A stretch of DNA of 24,090 nt from Candidatus Heimdallarchaeota archaeon. GTDB lineage: Archaea; Asgardarchaeota; Heimdallarchaeia; Heimdallarchaeales; Heimdallarchaeaceae. Shown one piece after another: positions 7,196 through 14,767 of the stretch. A model generated the notes under the pieces. That model saw nothing but the letters and a program-made list of their open reading frames with translations, was not told the origin of the DNA and searched no databases. The stretch is taken from NCBI GenBank assembly GCA_023139025.1, contig JAGLOH010000002.1, forward strand, positions 1-24,090. The letters are read 5' to 3'. The position numbers were made by a program, and so were the translations under genes. Every line of letters begins with the position of its first letter. The stretch's first letter is position 1.

Positions 7196-9799
7196 ATGAA
7201 ACTCCCTAAGCCTTATGTTGCTATACTTTTTAACTGGAACAAAGAGAAACGTTCCACAGACATAATTTATTTTAGTCTTGGTTCAAATAAGGAAAGACGA
7301 TCTTTGTCTCATACTAGATTGCAATTTGTGTATGAAAGGAAGCATTTGAGGGTTTACAAATATCTCAAAGTTGGTCGAAGCTCTAACATTTACATCCGCC
7401 CCCGTTTTGCTACAGAAAATTTGAGAGATGCTCAATATCTCCTTATTCCCAATACAGATCTCCCCTGGGATAATGCAGGATTACTAGAATATTGTCGTAC
7501 TTTCAAGATATCAAAACCAAAACTTGCTCCCCTTTGTTCATTTTGTTTATCTAGAAGAATCAAATGGACTGCTTTAGATAACGATTCTCTCAAATTTAAG
7601 GGACAACGTATCTGTGATTACTGTAGTAAAAATCTGCTAACAAGTGAACTACAACGAAGCAATTTAGTTGTAACAGGTGGACTTACAAAATTCTTCCAAC
7701 AACAGGCTCAAAGAGAAGGTAGTCTGGATGATGTTCTAGAGAATATTTCCTTTGGTGCAGACCAAGATCCTATAAACAGACCAGATTCAACACTCTTTGA
7801 TATTATTCCAGCTAAGAAAATTGAGGACAAATTGAGTGTAAATCAAGTTGACCGATTATCTTCTCAATTCAAAAAATTGCTCATAAGTGATGGAATTCAG
7901 ACTCTTCTTCCAATTCAAAAATTAGCTCTAGAAAAAGGACTTCTAAGAAATAAAGATCTTCTTGTATTAGCGGGTACTACCTCAGGTAAAACTCTTGTGG
8001 GTGAGTTAGCAGGCATAAACTCAGCTTTGAAAGGTAAAAAATTCATATATCTATCTCCTCTAGTAGCTCTTACTAATCAGAAATATGAACAGTTCAAAAA
8101 ACGGTATAAAACATTGGAACTAAAAACTACTATAAGAGTAGGAATGAGTAGAATTCAAGTTGAAGGCGAACATAAACCTATAATTGATGAAACTTTTAAG
8201 ACAGCAAATATCATTGTTGCAACCTATGAAGCATTTGATTTCCTTCTAAGAGATGGTAAAAGCAAAGAAATTGGAGACATAGGTGTCATTGTCATTGATG
8301 AAGTACAGATGCTTGTTGCTAAAGAAAGAGGTTTTAGATTAAATGGTTTAATTTCTCGATTAAAAGCTCTATTTCCCAAAGCTCAATTTATCTATCTCTC
8401 AGCAACCATTGGAAATCCAAAGGTTTTAGGAGAAGATCTCAATGCCGAAGTAGTAGAGTACATGGGCAGACCTATACCTTTGGAAAGGCATTCAGTTCTA
8501 ACAGAAAACGAACATGAACGATTTGAACACCTATTCAAAATCTGTCAGCATGAGGAAAAAATTAGGTCAACAACAGGATACAAAGGTCAAACATTAGTCT
8601 TTACCAATTCAAGAAGAAATTGTGAGAATGTTGCAAAAAAACTTAAGAAAAGAGGTTTAACAGCTGCTTTTTACCATGCTGGTTTAACTTATCGTCAAAG
8701 GAAAATTGTTGAGAGAGGTTTCGAAAAAGGAAGATACTCTGTAGTTGTAACAACAATAGCTTTAGGGGCAGGAGTAGATTTTCCAGCATCCACAGTTATT
8801 TTCGAAAACCTTGCAATGGGTATTGAATGGTTATCTGTTGCAGAATTTCATCAAATGTTAGGAAGAGCTGGAAGATATGGTTACCACGATGAAGGAAAGG
8901 TCTATCTCTTAATTGAGCCTGGGAGAAAAATATTTGCAGGTCAAAAAGAAACTGAAGAGCAAGTAGCTTTTGATCTATTAACCAAACCAATAGAAGATGT
9001 TGATCCTATTCTAGATACAATTGAAGAAGAGGAAGAAATTTTAGCAACAATAGTTGCTTTCCAAAATGTCAGTATTTCAGATGATAAGATGATTTTTGCG
9101 AATATTTTAGGGCGATCAAGTTCTCTTCCTGATAATATGAGAGCATTACGCAAGATGAAAATGATTTATGTTGAAAATATGATAATCATTCCTACAGATT
9201 TAGGAAAAGCTGTTTCTTTATCATTTTTATCCCCTGCATATGCTCTACGTTTAGTACAAGAAATTGAAAGGAAAAGATCTAGAAGCTTTGAGGAAGATTT
9301 TGCTTTAACTTTAGCCATCAAAATACAACCTTTCAGATCTGCTCATTTAGTTCCAAGAGTGCATGGGGATATAGAAAGAACTCTAAAAACAAACATTTCA
9401 ACAAATATATTCTCAGGAGCAATTCTTGACCTTTATTCAGGTCATGGATGGGGTAGAAGGAGCCCTACAAAACTGATTATTGACACATTTGCAATTTGGA
9501 CCAAAGAATTCTTTACCTGTAAATGCGCAGATAGACCTTTTTGTACTTGTGGAGAGGTTGACCTTTCGAAAAAACTAGTAGAACTAAGAAAACTAGGTTA
9601 TTCACCTGTCCGTATTTCTAGCGAATTTCATAGAAACTATAATATTCAGCTCTATCCTGGTGATTTGTATTCGTGGTTAGATGTATTGGTGCATAATTTA
9701 AATGCAATTGAACGCTTAGCAAAGGTTCTAGATAAGACACAGTTACAGAAAAGTGCTAAAAACTTTACAAAAGAAATCGAAAAACCACAAACAAAATAA
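7196..9799 (+). CDS. Ski2-like superfamily 2 helicase, archaea-specific (ASH-Ski2 type, COG1202)
   Basis: An 867-aa ATP-dependent helicase of the length expected for archaeal ASH-Ski2, which in Thermococcales works with aRNase J and the exosome in RNA turnover (published family knowledge). Domains: an N-terminal region with a CxxC...CxxC finger (C114, C117, C140, C143); Q-like motif LLPIQKLALEKG (about 238); Walker A GTTSGKT (260-266); motif II DEVQ (368-371); motif III SAT (402-404); motif IV LVFTNSRR; motif V TTIALGAGVDFP; motif VI QMLGRAGRYG (553-562). The C-terminal part holds a second cysteine cluster (C775, C777, C783, C785). Motif II ends in Q rather than H, as in some Ski2-like branches. 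It is translated from an ATG 20 nt behind the zinc-ribbon gene. Hel308 is the main alternative, but the two zinc modules favour COG1202. Confidence 0.88.
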   Translation: MKLPKPYVAILFNWNKEKRSTDIIYFSLGSNKERRSLSHTRLQFVYERKHLRVYKYLKVGRSSNIYIRPRFATENLRDAQYLLIPNTDLPWDNAGLLEYCRTFKISKPKLAPLCSFCLSRRIKWTALDNDSLKFKGQRICDYCSKNLLTSELQRSNLVVTGGLTKFFQQQAQREGSLDDVLENISFGADQDPINRPDSTLFDIIPAKKIEDKLSVNQVDRLSSQFKKLLISDGIQTLLPIQKLALEKGLLRNKDLLVLAGTTSGKTLVGELAGINSALKGKKFIYLSPLVALTNQKYEQFKKRYKTLELKTTIRVGMSRIQVEGEHKPIIDETFKTANIIVATYEAFDFLLRDGKSKEIGDIGVIVIDEVQMLVAKERGFRLNGLISRLKALFPKAQFIYLSATIGNPKVLGEDLNAEVVEYMGRPIPLERHSVLTENEHERFEHLFKICQHEEKIRSTTGYKGQTLVFTNSRRNCENVAKKLKKRGLTAAFYHAGLTYRQRKIVERGFEKGRYSVVVTTIALGAGVDFPASTVIFENLAMGIEWLSVAEFHQMLGRAGRYGYHDEGKVYLLIEPGRKIFAGQKETEEQVAFDLLTKPIEDVDPILDTIEEEEEILATIVAFQNVSISDDKMIFANILGRSSSLPDNMRALRKMKMIYVENMIIIPTDLGKAVSLSFLSPAYALRLVQEIERKRSRSFEEDFALTLAIKIQPFRSAHLVPRVHGDIERTLKTNISTNIFSGAILDLYSGHGWGRRSPTKLIIDTFAIWTKEFFTCKCADRPFCTCGEVDLSKKLVELRKLGYSPVRISSEFHRNYNIQLYPGDLYSWLDVLVHNLNAIERLAKVLDKTQLQKSAKNFTKEIEKPQTK

Positions 9800-9826
9800 A
9801 TTCTGTCTATGCGTCAAATTTATCAA

Positions 9827-9834
9827 TATATATA
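9827..9834 (+). promoter_or_regulatory. TATA box for the membrane TPR gene
   Basis: TATATATA lies about 26 bp before 9857, right at the GTG (9859) and ATG (9868) start candidates. The transcript would be leaderless or nearly so. Confidence 0.45.
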
Positions 9835-9867
9835 CTTTTTATTCATATCGAAGGGTTAGTGAAGTGT

Positions 9868-10926
9868 ATGTATAAGTTAGATAAAGAAATGTCTCTTTCT
9901 CCTGAAGATTTAAGTATGGTCATAGCTTGTTTGGTAGTTCTTATATTAGCTTTTACTGATATAAGATCTGATGATACTATAGCTTTCGCTTCCTTTCCAG
10001 CTATTGGAATATTGCTGGTAAGTTGGGGAATTGTCAGATTCAGACGTAGACCCTTGCCAAAGCAAGTTCATTATAAAAGAATGATATATTTATCATCTAT
10101 CAAAGTATTAAGAAACTATCATCTTATACAAATAATTTTGGGATATCTATTCATCTTATTTAGATATCCTGCTTACCAGGACAAAGATTTCTTGGTAGCA
10201 CTGATCTTTAATTTTGTAGCTCTGTTTTTCATCTCAATTCTGGAGTTTGCAGGACACATACTAGTGGCAGATAATATTGAAGTTTTAATCAAATTAGATG
10301 ATGAAGATGATAAATTATTCTTTAAGAAGAGATTCAAGTTACTCTTTGGAACTAGGTTTTACTTTATCATAACAATATTCACATTAATCAGTTTAGGGAT
10401 GACTTATTTCCCCATTGTATCAATATTCACATCACAAGATGTTGTTCTAATCATTATGCAATTTGTGACTCTTCCTCTGGCAATAAGCTGGTATATATTC
10501 ATTTATTACAAAACTATGTCATTTGGTAGAATAAAAGATCCAAGTTTATTGTTGAAAGCAATCGATTATTATGAATCAGCAGATCTTATTGAAGAAAGCT
10601 TCAAACTTATTGAAGATCATTTAGAAGTAGATCCAAATAATATTGTTTTAGTGTCCAGGTTAGCTTTATTGTACACTAAGGAAGGCAATTATGATAAGTC
10701 ATTAGAATATGCAGGTAAAGTATTAGCTGAAATTGGTGAAGAATATCATGACAAACCTCATATGACTTCTCGAGCTCATTTAATTAGAGCTATAAGTCTG
10801 AATGCAAAAGAAAGATATCAGGAAGCTTATGATGAGGTCATACAGACTTTGAAAATTACTCCTGAGAGCAATTCTGCAAGAAAATTGAGACGGGACCTTA
10901 GACGTAAACTCAAATCTATTGATTAG
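9868..10926 (+). CDS. Multi-pass membrane protein with C-terminal TPR repeats
   Basis: A 352-aa protein. The N-terminal two-thirds holds about six hydrophobic helices (for example MVIACLVVLILAF near residue 16, FPAIGILLVSWGIV, LIQIILGYLFILF, LIFNFVALFFISILEFAG, FYFIITIFTLISLGM and LIIMQFVTLPLAISWYIF). The C-terminal 120 residues form TPR-like helix pairs: SADLIEESFKLIEDHLEVDPNN, LVSRLALLYTKEGNYDKSLEYAGKVL and AHLIRAISLNAKERYQEAYDEVIQTLKITPES. TPR tails bind partner proteins; here they would face the cytoplasm. The frame extends to GTG 9859, but I take the ATG; the TATA box at 9827 fits either. No family was recognised and no catalytic motif is seen. Confidence 0.8.
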   Translation: MYKLDKEMSLSPEDLSMVIACLVVLILAFTDIRSDDTIAFASFPAIGILLVSWGIVRFRRRPLPKQVHYKRMIYLSSIKVLRNYHLIQIILGYLFILFRYPAYQDKDFLVALIFNFVALFFISILEFAGHILVADNIEVLIKLDDEDDKLFFKKRFKLLFGTRFYFIITIFTLISLGMTYFPIVSIFTSQDVVLIIMQFVTLPLAISWYIFIYYKTMSFGRIKDPSLLLKAIDYYESADLIEESFKLIEDHLEVDPNNIVLVSRLALLYTKEGNYDKSLEYAGKVLAEIGEEYHDKPHMTSRAHLIRAISLNAKERYQEAYDEVIQTLKITPESNSARKLRRDLRRKLKSID

Positions 10927-10963
10927 AGAACAGCAGTTTTCTCATTTCTACTACCACAATGTG

Positions 10964-10970
10964 TTTATAT
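10964..10970 (+). promoter_or_regulatory. TATA box for the GIFT-longin operon, leaderless start
   Basis: TTTATAT is centred 26 bp before the ATG at 10993, so transcription should begin at or next to the start codon. There is no ribosome site before that ATG. A 15-bp sequence at the start (10982-10996) recurs before purA (18925-18939). Confidence 0.5.
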
Positions 10971-10992
10971 GTTTTTCATTAAATAAGACTAG

Positions 10993-11871
10993 ATGAGGCT
11001 TTGTTCGATAGATTATTCACTCAATGAAGAAATCAACCCTAAAGTCATTACTAATTCTATTAATCCTGAGATAGCAAATGTAAGGTTTAACATTGTTAAA
11101 AGAAGGAGTCATGGATTAGATCGGAAAACACTCGAGAAGTCTCACATACTTTTCATAAGTCTTCCCCGAAAAAAACTAACTCAAGAGCAATACATCGAAT
11201 TGATTTCCTATATTGATATTGGAGGTTGTTTGATTTTAACATTACCTTCTCCACCTTGGACAGAGCTAGGAAGATTTTTTGAGGAATTCAGAAAAGAGAT
11301 AGGGATATCTTTCCAAACAAAATTTGTATATGGATTGCCAAAAATACCAATGAATGTTCGTTTACTAGGGTCCAATTTAACCATAACAAAAGCTCATGTC
11401 ATTAATTCAAATATGAATGAACTTTTTATGAAAGAAAGTGGAATTAAACGATTTATCCCTCTTGCTCTAATGGATGATCAACCAGTAGTTTTAGCCGCTT
11501 TCAAGAGAAGAGGAAGATTCATTGTTTTCAGTTCTCCTGAAATATTCAACAAACAAAATTCAGATTTCTTGAGCAGATTAATTCTTTTATCAGGAAGCAA
11601 AAAAGATTTCATGTTATCAAAAACCATGCAAGAGGACCAAATCGGAGATTCGAATTTTTTTCTGCTACTACAACATGCTTGTTTGGATAGTTATTTATTA
11701 TCCCTTTACCATTATGATTTTGTCTTCCATCAAGAAACAATTAATCTAGATATTGAAACTAACTTACCTAGAAGAATCCATTCAATAATAGCTAGACAGA
11801 AAGTATTGAGTGAAAGACCTAATGTTGAAGAGATAATTGAAACTATTGAACATTTCAGAAGTGGAAGATGA
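10993..11871 (+). CDS. GIFT (IFT52-like / GATase1-like) domain protein
   Basis: A 292-aa soluble protein. Residues about 48-90 show the core of the GIFT domain: a strand SHILFISLP, then RKKLTQEQYIELISYIDIGGCLILTL, the 'P-R-x-x-(L/F)-T-x-x-E/Q...Y-x-D-x-GG' pattern shared with the N-terminal half of IFT52 and with prokaryotic relatives such as DUF4350 and the gliding-type ABC accessory proteins. A later strand pair, GRFIVFSSPEIFN (about 174-186) then LSRLILLSG, matches the end of that fold ('GKLAVLGS..MFSD' in IFT52). The last about 90 residues are helical and unrecognised. The gene looks leaderless and its last bases overlap the next gene by 4 nt (ATGA), so the two products probably act together. 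The domain call is inference by eye; the cilium link should not be assumed. Confidence 0.75.
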   Translation: MRLCSIDYSLNEEINPKVITNSINPEIANVRFNIVKRRSHGLDRKTLEKSHILFISLPRKKLTQEQYIELISYIDIGGCLILTLPSPPWTELGRFFEEFRKEIGISFQTKFVYGLPKIPMNVRLLGSNLTITKAHVINSNMNELFMKESGIKRFIPLALMDDQPVVLAAFKRRGRFIVFSSPEIFNKQNSDFLSRLILLSGSKKDFMLSKTMQEDQIGDSNFFLLLQHACLDSYLLSLYHYDFVFHQETINLDIETNLPRRIHSIIARQKVLSERPNVEEIIETIEHFRSGR

Positions 11872-12944
11872 AGCAAGTGCTAATCAAACGAATCTTAATC
11901 ATTACAGAACATGGTGTTCCTATCTTCGATTATGAAGAGTACGGAAGAGATGATGAAGTTTTAGTTTCAGGATTATTGACTGCAATCTTAAGATTCGTCG
12001 AGGAAACTGAAAAAGAAAAACTTTCAAGGCTTCTTCTCGAAGAAAGCCAGTTTCTTGTTATTTCTAAAGATTCTCTTATTTTCATTTTCCAGATTTCAGA
12101 TGAGATGCCTGGAGATTATGCAGAATATGTAAGTAATTGTATGTTTGAAAAATTTATGAAAGAGTATTCTGAGCAGATTAAGGGCTTTGATGGAAATGTC
12201 AGTATTTTTCATGATTTTCAGGGTAGATGTAAGGAAATCCTCCTCGAATGTGGTGCAGATGTAGTTGATGTCTTAATTCATGATCAAGAAGGACGAAATC
12301 TTCGAGCTTGGTGTTTATTATCACTAGATTATGAACCACTTATTGTAAGAGCAAGTGCACCAAAATATAATATTGATAGTTTTACCATTTTCCAAGTATT
12401 AGGTAAAAGTGTGAAGAAGGTTACTTCTAAATTAGCTAATTACTCTAAGGGAACTTGCTTCCACATTACGCATAATGGAAATGTTATTCAAACAATTATT
12501 TTACCTCATGCTATTATAATAACCGAATCAAATGTAGAAGAGCTAAAAGCAAAAGGAATAAAACAATTTAAAACAAAAACAGCTCAGCAGCTAATTAAAA
12601 TGTTTACTAAAACATACACTCCAGATTCTATAGATGTTTTTTCTAAAAACTTGGTTTCAACCACCACACAAAAAGAAATCCATGATGATCAAAAGTTCAT
12701 ACTAGATTTGTTCAAAGCAGCAGAAAAAGGATTTCAATACTTGTTTAATTCTCCAACATATTTGCAGATTCTAAACTATGATGAGAAAAGCTATATCTAT
12801 GTTAAATTAATTAATCGAACAATTGTCATGGAATTTAACAGAGCAATTTCTGTATCAACAATTATAGAACTTACAAAAAGAATGTTCGAAGAAGCGATAA
12901 TTGTTAAGGACGATATCCCTGCAGCAGTGCTAGAAAGACAGTAG
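11868..12944 (+). CDS. Longin-like domain protein
   Basis: A 358-aa protein whose first about 130 residues carry the Asgard longin pattern: IKRILIITEHGVPIFDYEEYG (strand-turn-strand), DDEVLVSGLLTAILRFVEET (helix), then FLVISKDSLIFIFQISDE and the helix YAEYVSNCMFEKFMKEY. This 'G-V/L-P-I/L-F' opening and 'D-D-E-V-L-V-S-G-L-L-T/S-A-I' helix recur in many Asgard archaeal proteins. The rest may contain one or two further mixed alpha/beta domains (about 140-230 and 265-350); the stretch near 300 (YLQILNYDEKSYIYVKLINRTIVMEF) suggests another roadblock- or longin-like sheet. It is coupled to the GIFT gene by ATGA. Its last 41 bp overlap the convergent CitG-family gene. Likely a GTPase or trafficking-type adaptor by analogy; this is inference. 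Confidence 0.8.
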   Translation: MKQVLIKRILIITEHGVPIFDYEEYGRDDEVLVSGLLTAILRFVEETEKEKLSRLLLEESQFLVISKDSLIFIFQISDEMPGDYAEYVSNCMFEKFMKEYSEQIKGFDGNVSIFHDFQGRCKEILLECGADVVDVLIHDQEGRNLRAWCLLSLDYEPLIVRASAPKYNIDSFTIFQVLGKSVKKVTSKLANYSKGTCFHITHNGNVIQTIILPHAIIITESNVEELKAKGIKQFKTKTAQQLIKMFTKTYTPDSIDVFSKNLVSTTTQKEIHDDQKFILDLFKAAEKGFQYLFNSPTYLQILNYDEKSYIYVKLINRTIVMEFNRAISVSTIIELTKRMFEEAIIVKDDIPAAVLERQ

Positions 12945-13908
12945 TGGCAGTAATGTCAGCTGTAGTTCCTGGATTTATTTGTGTATCTTGTGATGTTCTA
13001 AGATAGGAATCTAACTCTTTTATTTTTGTTTGGCCATCATCAGTAAATACTCCACCAGCTTGAACAACTTCCTTAGCTTCTCTATTAACATATGAAGCAA
13101 TTTCATTACCAAATCTTTTAGCTATATGAGTATCTCTCTTTTCTGAGAGTAATGTAATATAGGTTTGAGTAATTGAATTTCTAAAATTCTGATTCTCTTC
13201 AAATGCTCTCAAAAATGTAGTATAGCCATATTTTAGTGTGATTTGGTATTTATGAGATAATTCGTGAAAAATGAGATCTCTACCCTTATAGAAATTTGTG
13301 TATTCGTGAAGATTTATTCTTTCATGTTTATGGATTTCCAAAAATGAATTGAAATCATCTTCCTCCTTATCAGATGGGAGCAAATTTTCTGAAACAGACT
13401 TATTTAAGGCTTCTGTGAGATAGATACAATCTTCTGTAGTAGAATTTTTGAGAAATTGTTCCGATATATAGACTACATTGTCCAGATTTAATTGAGTATT
13501 GATCTTCATGCCTTCATGTGCAAAACTATGAGCTGCTCCAAGTGTAATTGGTGCAAACATTATCAAAGTTCCTAGTATAGTATTTCCTAAACCCTTATTC
13601 CAGGTTAGAGCTCTATCTAGGGCTCTTTCAATGAAAAAACCGATTTCCGCATCCTCATACCACAAATGATTTTCAGCAACAAGAATTCCTCTCTTTGAAA
13701 GTCCAAAAATTGGAGAATAAAGATTGCTACCTCCTATTAAGAAGTGTTCAGTTTTGGTATCTTCAAATTCATTTCTAAAGGAAGCGCCTCCAGGCTTTGA
13801 ATCTGTAGCATATAGAAAGTTATGTGAAAGAACAGCACATTGAGAGATATATAATTGTACATCAAGTACCTTACCTTTAACATCATTAGATATTTTTGAG
13901 AAAGGCAT
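12904..13908 (-). CDS. CitG/MdcB-family protein (triphosphoribosyl-dephospho-CoA synthase-like, COG1767)
   Basis: A 334-aa member of the family that joins dephospho-CoA to ATP-derived ribose phosphate for citrate and malonate lyase prosthetic groups. Visible family motifs: KPGGASFRNEFEDTKTEHFLIGG (38-60; usually SPKPGxVxR...DM...F), GLGNTILGTLIMFAPI (106-121) and NPGTTADITATTVFLALL near the end. No citrate or malonate lyase genes are in the window, and archaeal members of COG1767 are often found without them, so the substrate may differ. Residues 90-270 contain insertions relative to the bacterial enzyme. It converges on the longin gene with a 41-bp overlap (12904-12944). A 10-bp inverted repeat covers its start codon (13905-13942). 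Confidence 0.8.
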   Translation of the reverse strand: MPFSKISNDVKGKVLDVQLYISQCAVLSHNFLYATDSKPGGASFRNEFEDTKTEHFLIGGSNLYSPIFGLSKRGILVAENHLWYEDAEIGFFIERALDRALTWNKGLGNTILGTLIMFAPITLGAAHSFAHEGMKINTQLNLDNVVYISEQFLKNSTTEDCIYLTEALNKSVSENLLPSDKEEDDFNSFLEIHKHERINLHEYTNFYKGRDLIFHELSHKYQITLKYGYTTFLRAFEENQNFRNSITQTYITLLSEKRDTHIAKRFGNEIASYVNREAKEVVQAGGVFTDDGQTKIKELDSYLRTSQDTQINPGTTADITATTVFLALLQGYRP

Positions 13909-13942
13909 TCAAAATAGAATACAAATTACTTTTTTTGAATGC
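13905..13942 (-). promoter_or_regulatory. Inverted repeat spanning the CitG-family start codon
   Basis: GCATTCAAAA (13905-13914) and TTTTGAATGC (13933-13942) are perfect 10-bp inverted arms with an 18-nt spacer. The left arm contains the start codon (13906-13908, minus strand). In RNA the hairpin would hide the AUG; in DNA it could be a dimer operator. A third GAATGC lies at 13965-13970. Confidence 0.45.
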
Positions 13943-13983
13943 ATCGGTAATTGAGAAACTAATAGAATGCGGGTTTTTGAGAG

Positions 13984-14003
13984 GATATTTTACGTATAAT
14001 ATC
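13984..14003. repeat. 20-bp near-perfect palindrome in the divergent gap
   Basis: GATATTTTACGTATAATATC pairs at nine of ten positions about its centre (13993/13994). It lies in the 226-bp gap between the CitG-family gene (-) and the helical orphan (+). Its form is that of a dimeric transcription-factor site. Elsewhere in this gap there is an 8-bp palindrome TAACGTTA (14008-14015) and no reading frame worth calling. Confidence 0.4.
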
Positions 14004-14123
14004 GGACTAACGTTAAGTTTAATTATGTTCGTGTGTTACTAATATTGTAATGTTTCCAAAAGGGAAAGATTCAATTTTTGTTTGTAAATTTTCAATAGAC
14101 ATAGTATTATCTTTTCAAAGTAT

Positions 14124-14130
14124 AGGTGAT
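14124..14130 (+). promoter_or_regulatory. Ribosome binding site deciding a GTG start
   Basis: AGGTGAT ends 5 nt before the GTG at 14136, a good archaeal ribosome site. It supports use of GTG for the helical orphan, which has no in-frame ATG nearby. Confidence 0.55.
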
Positions 14131-14135
14131 TAAAA

Positions 14136-14705
14136 GTGAATAAAAATCTAAGAAAAAGTGATACACTTGCACACACAACAGGTTCTTTTATTAGCATTTT
14201 GAAGGATGTAAACAATGTTTGGGATGAAAAAACCCAGAACATAATTTCCTTAAGCCCTGAAGTGTTTAGAGATGTTAAAGAAGTCATTTCTTCAAAAGGT
14301 AAGATCGTTACAAAAAAGGAAGAAATAATTGCAAACCTTGCAACATTATGTGCTCTTTACAATGAAATGGAACAAGTTAGCGCAGAAAGAATTGATTTAA
14401 TGATTGAGATGGAAGGTTTAGACTTTCCCATTAAAACGCCTAAAAAATTGCTCGATTTATGCAAAAGGGATGTAGAAACGAATAAATTGTTGAAAACCAT
14501 TGCTCATAACATCAGTAAGACAATGACTTTCATAGAAAAAAATGTAACATATGTTGAATTATTAGAAAACTCGCTAAAATCATTTGAATCTGCCTTTACT
14601 GATTATAATGAAATCATAGATATCAGTAGATTTCTAACCGCAGATCTAGAGAAAGAATTAGAAACAGAGTTCAGAAAAGCACGTAAATATGGAGACATTG
14701 TCTAA
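14136..14705 (+). CDS. Unrecognised helical protein, 189 aa
   Basis: I do not recognise a family. The sequence is almost entirely helical and charged, with heptad-like runs such as VKEVISSKGKIVTKKEEIIANLATLCALYNEMEQVSAERIDLMIEMEG (50-97), KTIAHNISKTMTFIEKNVTYVELLENSLKSFESAF (about 119-153) and a charged tail. No cysteines for zinc and no membrane segment. The GTG start has AGGTGAT 5 nt upstream. It may be a helical-bundle or coiled-coil adaptor. It precedes the NAD(P)HX repair gene but a U-tract after its stop suggests separate transcription. Confidence 0.75.
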   Translation: MNKNLRKSDTLAHTTGSFISILKDVNNVWDEKTQNIISLSPEVFRDVKEVISSKGKIVTKKEEIIANLATLCALYNEMEQVSAERIDLMIEMEGLDFPIKTPKKLLDLCKRDVETNKLLKTIAHNISKTMTFIEKNVTYVELLENSLKSFESAFTDYNEIIDISRFLTADLEKELETEFRKARKYGDIV

Positions 14706-14712
14706 TTTTCTC

Positions 14713-14721
14713 TTTTTTTTT
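14713..14721 (+). terminator. U-tract terminator after the helical orphan
   Basis: Nine Ts begin 8 nt after the stop codon at 14705, preceded by TTTTCTC. Such a tract is enough for archaeal termination. It also makes the TTG at 14729 an unlikely start for the next gene. Confidence 0.5.
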
Positions 14722-14767
14722 CTAATATTTGAAAAAGGTTATTAGAAGACATTGTTTATTTGATTCA

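Noticed and set aside
12600..12944. Possible frameshift at the longin/CitG overlap
   Set aside because: Both frames end in proper stops and both C-termini look complete (the CitG family end NPGTTADITAT...LLQG is intact), so this is a true convergent overlap.
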